NCBI GenBank assembly: GCA_963840545.1
Contig: CAWIZE010000007.1
Location: 1-64,000 of the forward strand
Length of the DNA: 64,000 bases
Source: JAKAWQ01 sp963840545
GTDB lineage: Bacteria > Pseudomonadota > Alphaproteobacteria > Acetobacterales > Acetobacteraceae
Reading direction: 5' to 3'
A program made the translations under genes and the position numbers. Numbering within the stretch: the stretch's first letter is position 1; each line of letters opens with the position of its first letter. Below are positions 63,507 through 64,000 of the stretch, in pieces. The notes below the pieces were generated by a model. That model was given only the letters and a program-made list of their open reading frames with translations, had not been told where the DNA came from and ran no database searches.

Positions 63507-63861
63507 CGGGCCGGCCGATGTTACCGCTCGACGCTTCGCCCCCGCCACATCGTGGAGCGCCGGCGGGAACCCGGGCGCGGTGCACTCCCGGTTCTCCGCA
63601 GGGCTCGGGGCCGCGGAGCTGATCAATGCCGCGACCTTGCTCGGGGAATTGCGCCGACCGAGCGGCGAATGAGCGCTCGCCGGACGGCGTGCCGCGGGGG
63701 GCGCGGTGCCGGATGGACAGGACCGCTCCAAATCCGCGCCGGTGCGCGCGAGCGAGCCTTTTCGCTTCGCGGTTCCGCCGGAGGCCATATCGATCTAAGG
63801 TGGCGCGGTGGTGAAGCGGCCTCTCCCCAGGATGGGCCGCCAAGCCCGTGGATAATTGCCA
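63507..63861. other. Divergent intergenic region
   Basis: These 355 bases separate the P1B-5 ATPase gene from the partial gene on the right. Nothing coding is supported; it must contain the promoters of both. Confidence 0.4.
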
Positions 63862-64000
63862 ATGCCAAGAGTGCGTCTTCTTCTCTGGGCCGCTGCCCTG
63901 GCCCTCGCCGCGGGCCCGGCGCTGGCGGGGTCCGTCACGCGCGCCGAGGTCGAAGCCGCCATCCATGCGGCCGGACCTGGCCATGCCGTTGATTTCGCCG
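63862..64000 (+). CDS. Secreted protein, 5' end only
   Basis: From ATG 63862 the visible 46 residues start with a signal peptide, MPRVRLLLWAAALALAAGPA, cleaved after ALA, followed by GSVTRAEVEAAIHAAGPGHA. The gene continues beyond the window, so no family can be assigned. The signal is convincing but the ribosome site is weak. Confidence 0.5.
   Translation, partial: MPRVRLLLWAAALALAAGPALAGSVTRAEVEAAIHAAGPGHAVDFA

Noticed and set aside
61026..63992. Very long plus-strand open frame of about 988 codons opposite the P1B-5 ATPase
   Set aside because: It is Arg/Gly/Ala-rich without domains and mirrors the high-GC codons of the real ATPase gene on the other strand.

Overview
The window is high-GC alphaproteobacterial DNA, most likely from an Acetobacteraceae-type organism (inference). 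The strongest pointer is a cellulose synthase operon with a fused AcsAB-like catalytic subunit plus BcsC and BcsD, an arrangement known from Komagataeibacter. No 16S or other phylogenetic marker is complete here except rpsD, cysS and glnE, so the placement stays tentative.

Left part (1-14.1 kb): an inositol-dehydrogenase-like gene (cut by the window edge) diverges from an SDR gene and a ribose-type ABC importer (permease, Tat-exported binding protein, ATPase). After a gap holding a perfect FNR-type palindrome come a DUF2092 gene, a Gly/Ala/Tyr-rich secreted protein, an outer-membrane protein and an arylsulfatase. The DUF2092, Gly-rich and sulfatase frames are broken by many one-base indels. 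A PqiB/PqiA-type lipid-transport pair follows.

14.1-24.2 kb: a minus-strand cellulose operon, bcsP-like - bcsQ - acsAB - bcsC - bcsD, with ATGA-type overlaps. acsAB is displaced by one base at two points.

24.5-28.3 kb: a mobile island with lower GC. It holds an ATPase remnant, two fragments of a group II intron that begin at the same 5' splice context, an IS3-like element, and a Kef/CPA2 antiporter split at its 5' end by that element, with a second inverted IS end on the far side.

28.3-54 kb: a secreted orphan, a terminase-small-subunit-like HTH protein, a DUF4168 lipoprotein, a VOC protein, a DyP peroxidase carrying an encapsulin-targeting tail next to its encapsulin shell gene, a PEP-CTERM protein, cysS-trmJ, rpsD, a cysteine synthase, a sterol desaturase with a beta-propeller partner, a rhodanese, a DUF2272 lipoprotein with mtnA, a peptide-type binding protein, a FrnE-like oxidoreductase, an orphan sugar-binding protein, panE, an oxaloacetate-decarboxylase-like gene and a large AsmA-like protein.

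54-64 kb: glnE-bcp, a second ribose-type ABC importer (ATPase, binding protein, permease), tRNA-Arg(ACG) with one extra T-loop base, a P1B-5 metal ATPase with a C-terminal hemerythrin domain, and the start of a secreted protein.

Two genome-scale habits stand out. Short tandem repeats are everywhere: periods of 12, 15, 18 or 21 bp inside genes and 14, 16 or 17 bp outside. Three genes have their stop codon inside such an array, so stops occur in all three frames. Single-base insertions also recur in otherwise well-conserved genes and in the tRNA, which points to sequence error or an unusual mutational process.
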